Source: Novosphingobium sp. (GTDB lineage: Bacteria; Pseudomonadota; Alphaproteobacteria; Sphingomonadales; Sphingomonadaceae). Taken from it: a DNA stretch of 6,123 nucleotides. The notes beneath the pieces were generated by a model. It saw nothing but the letters and a program-made list of their open reading frames with translations, made no database searches and was not told the origin of the DNA. Below, one piece after another: positions 5,310-6,123 of the stretch. The position numbers were made by a program, and so were the translations under genes. The stretch is taken from contig JAURNJ010000053.1 of the NCBI GenBank assembly GCA_030830245.1, positions 1 through 6,123 of the forward strand, in the 5' to 3' direction. Position 1 is the stretch's first letter. The number at the start of each line of letters is the position of its first letter.

Positions 5310-6083
5310 ATCGTTTCCTTCCAATTCGTCATCGCTGACGATCATCGTTCCGGGCAGTTCGTCGGCGGGCACGGCATCGTCGTCGATGAACGAGGAGAGC
5401 ACCTGCACGCGCACACGCTCCTTCATCGCAAGGCTGACCGAGCGGGTTTGCAGAACCTTCGAGCCGACCGAGGCAAGCTCAAGCATTTCCTCGTAGGTGA
5501 CGCGGTTGAGCTTGCGCGCCTTGGCGACGATGCGCGGGTCCGTGGTGTAGACCCCGTCAACATCGGTGTAGATGTCGCAGCGATCCGCCTTGATCGCGGC
5601 AGCGACCGCCACCGCCGACGTGTCCGAGCCGCCACGGCCGAGCGTGGTGACGCGATTTTCGCCCGACACGCCCTGAAAGCCGGGGATCACCGCGATCTCG
5701 CCCGCAGCCATCGAGGCGAGCAACGCGCCAGTCTCGATCTCGCCAATCCGCGCCTTGGAATAGGCCTCGTCGGTGCGGAACGGCAATTGCCAGCCAAGCC
5801 ACGACCGCGCCTTGCAACCAAGCGTTTGCAAATGCATGGCCAGCAATCCCGAAGTGACCTGTTCGCCCGAAGCGACGACGACATCGTACTCGGCAGGATC
5901 GTGGATCGCCTGCGCCTCGTCACAAAACTGGACCAGCCGGTTGGTCTCGCCGGCCATGGCCGACACGACCACCGCGACCTCGTGCCCCGCTTCCTGCTGG
6001 CGCTTGACGATGCCCGCGACGCGACGGATGCGTTCCGTCCCGGCCATCGAAGTGCCACCGAATTTCATCACGATGCGCGCCAC
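4818..6083 (-). CDS. lysC: Aspartate kinase (aspartokinase)
   Basis: Phosphorylates L-aspartate with ATP, the committed cytosolic step to lysine (and diaminopimelate), threonine and methionine. The 421 residues match the usual length. The amino acid kinase domain (about 1-235) shows KFGGTS (7-12), VVSAMAGETN (39-48), SGEQ (72-75), LGRGGSDTSA (148-157) and TDVDGVYTTDPR (173-184). Two ACT domains follow, about 272-345 (TRIADRPGAVAAIF; DMIIQN) and 354-421 (VGVGMRSHAG; ISTSEIKISVLI), the sites of allosteric feedback by Lys/Thr in this class. A short acidic linker (234-258) joins the parts. The start is GTG 6081-6083, giving MARIVMKFGG as in relatives, with AGGAG (6095-6099) 11 nt upstream; TTG 6092 is only 2 nt from that site and ATG 6068 would cut the first strand. 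An internal start may also produce a beta subunit. Confidence 0.95.
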   Translation of the reverse strand: MARIVMKFGGTSMAGTERIRRVAGIVKRQQEAGHEVAVVVSAMAGETNRLVQFCDEAQAIHDPAEYDVVVASGEQVTSGLLAMHLQTLGCKARSWLGWQLPFRTDEAYSKARIGEIETGALLASMAAGEIAVIPGFQGVSGENRVTTLGRGGSDTSAVAVAAAIKADRCDIYTDVDGVYTTDPRIVAKARKLNRVTYEEMLELASVGSKVLQTRSVSLAMKERVRVQVLSSFIDDDAVPADELPGTMIVSDDELEGNDMERQLITGIAADKNEAKVTLTRIADRPGAVAAIFGPLADASINVDMIIQNVAKDKGETDVTFTVPQADLPRAQALIEERKEEIGYFRMIADDNVAKISVVGVGMRSHAGIAATMFSALADRGINIQAISTSEIKISVLIDADETELAVRLLHTAYGLDAKEAA

Positions 6084-6123
6084 GCCGTGCAATGCTCCTA
6101 CGCTGGAATATGCTCGCGGCGGC

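Overview
The window is about 6.1 kb of GC-rich DNA with closely packed genes. A UrcA-family secreted protein, an alphaproteobacterial style aspartate kinase, a deazaflavin-type (DUF385) oxidoreductase and a dispersed-repeat core familiar from alphaproteobacteria suggest an alphaproteobacterium, most likely Sphingomonadales (Erythrobacter/Sphingomonas-like). This placement is inference from protein style; there is no rRNA or other marker gene here.

Layout. At the left edge a partial minus-strand gene encodes a dienelactone hydrolase family protein with a Tat/lipoprotein leader (1-684). A 162-bp divergent intergenic region rich in dyads (685-846) separates it from a plus-strand UrcA-family secreted protein (847-1263), whose ribosome binding site lies inside a predicted hairpin. 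Next on the plus strand is a small tyrosine-phosphatase-like protein with a shortened Cys/Arg loop (1299-1757). It meets the minus-strand block tail to tail with no intervening base.

The minus-strand block reads from right to left. It holds aspartate kinase (4818-6083), a 163-bp gap with a dispersed-repeat core, a deazaflavin-type oxidoreductase (4205-4654), a promoter (4169-4197), and then three closely spaced genes: a nitronate monooxygenase-like flavoprotein (3119-4138), a VOC/glyoxalase-fold protein (2693-3088) and a metallo-beta-lactamase-fold hydrolase (1758-2666). The last three are separated by only 30 and 26 bp and probably form an operon.

How the genes may work together. Aspartate kinase is housekeeping and commits aspartate to the Lys/Thr/Met pathway. 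It also carries a well-placed internal start that would make a separate regulatory beta subunit, as in Bacillus and Corynebacterium. The oxidoreductase, flavin monooxygenase, VOC protein, MBL hydrolase and dienelactone hydrolase are all small-molecule redox or hydrolytic families, so a catabolic or detoxification neighbourhood is plausible, but no substrate can be read from the sequence. I see no mobile element, CRISPR array, tRNA or rRNA, and no defence-type system. The items most worth checking are the lysC internal start, the hairpin over the urcA-family ribosome binding site, and the CX4R phosphatase loop.
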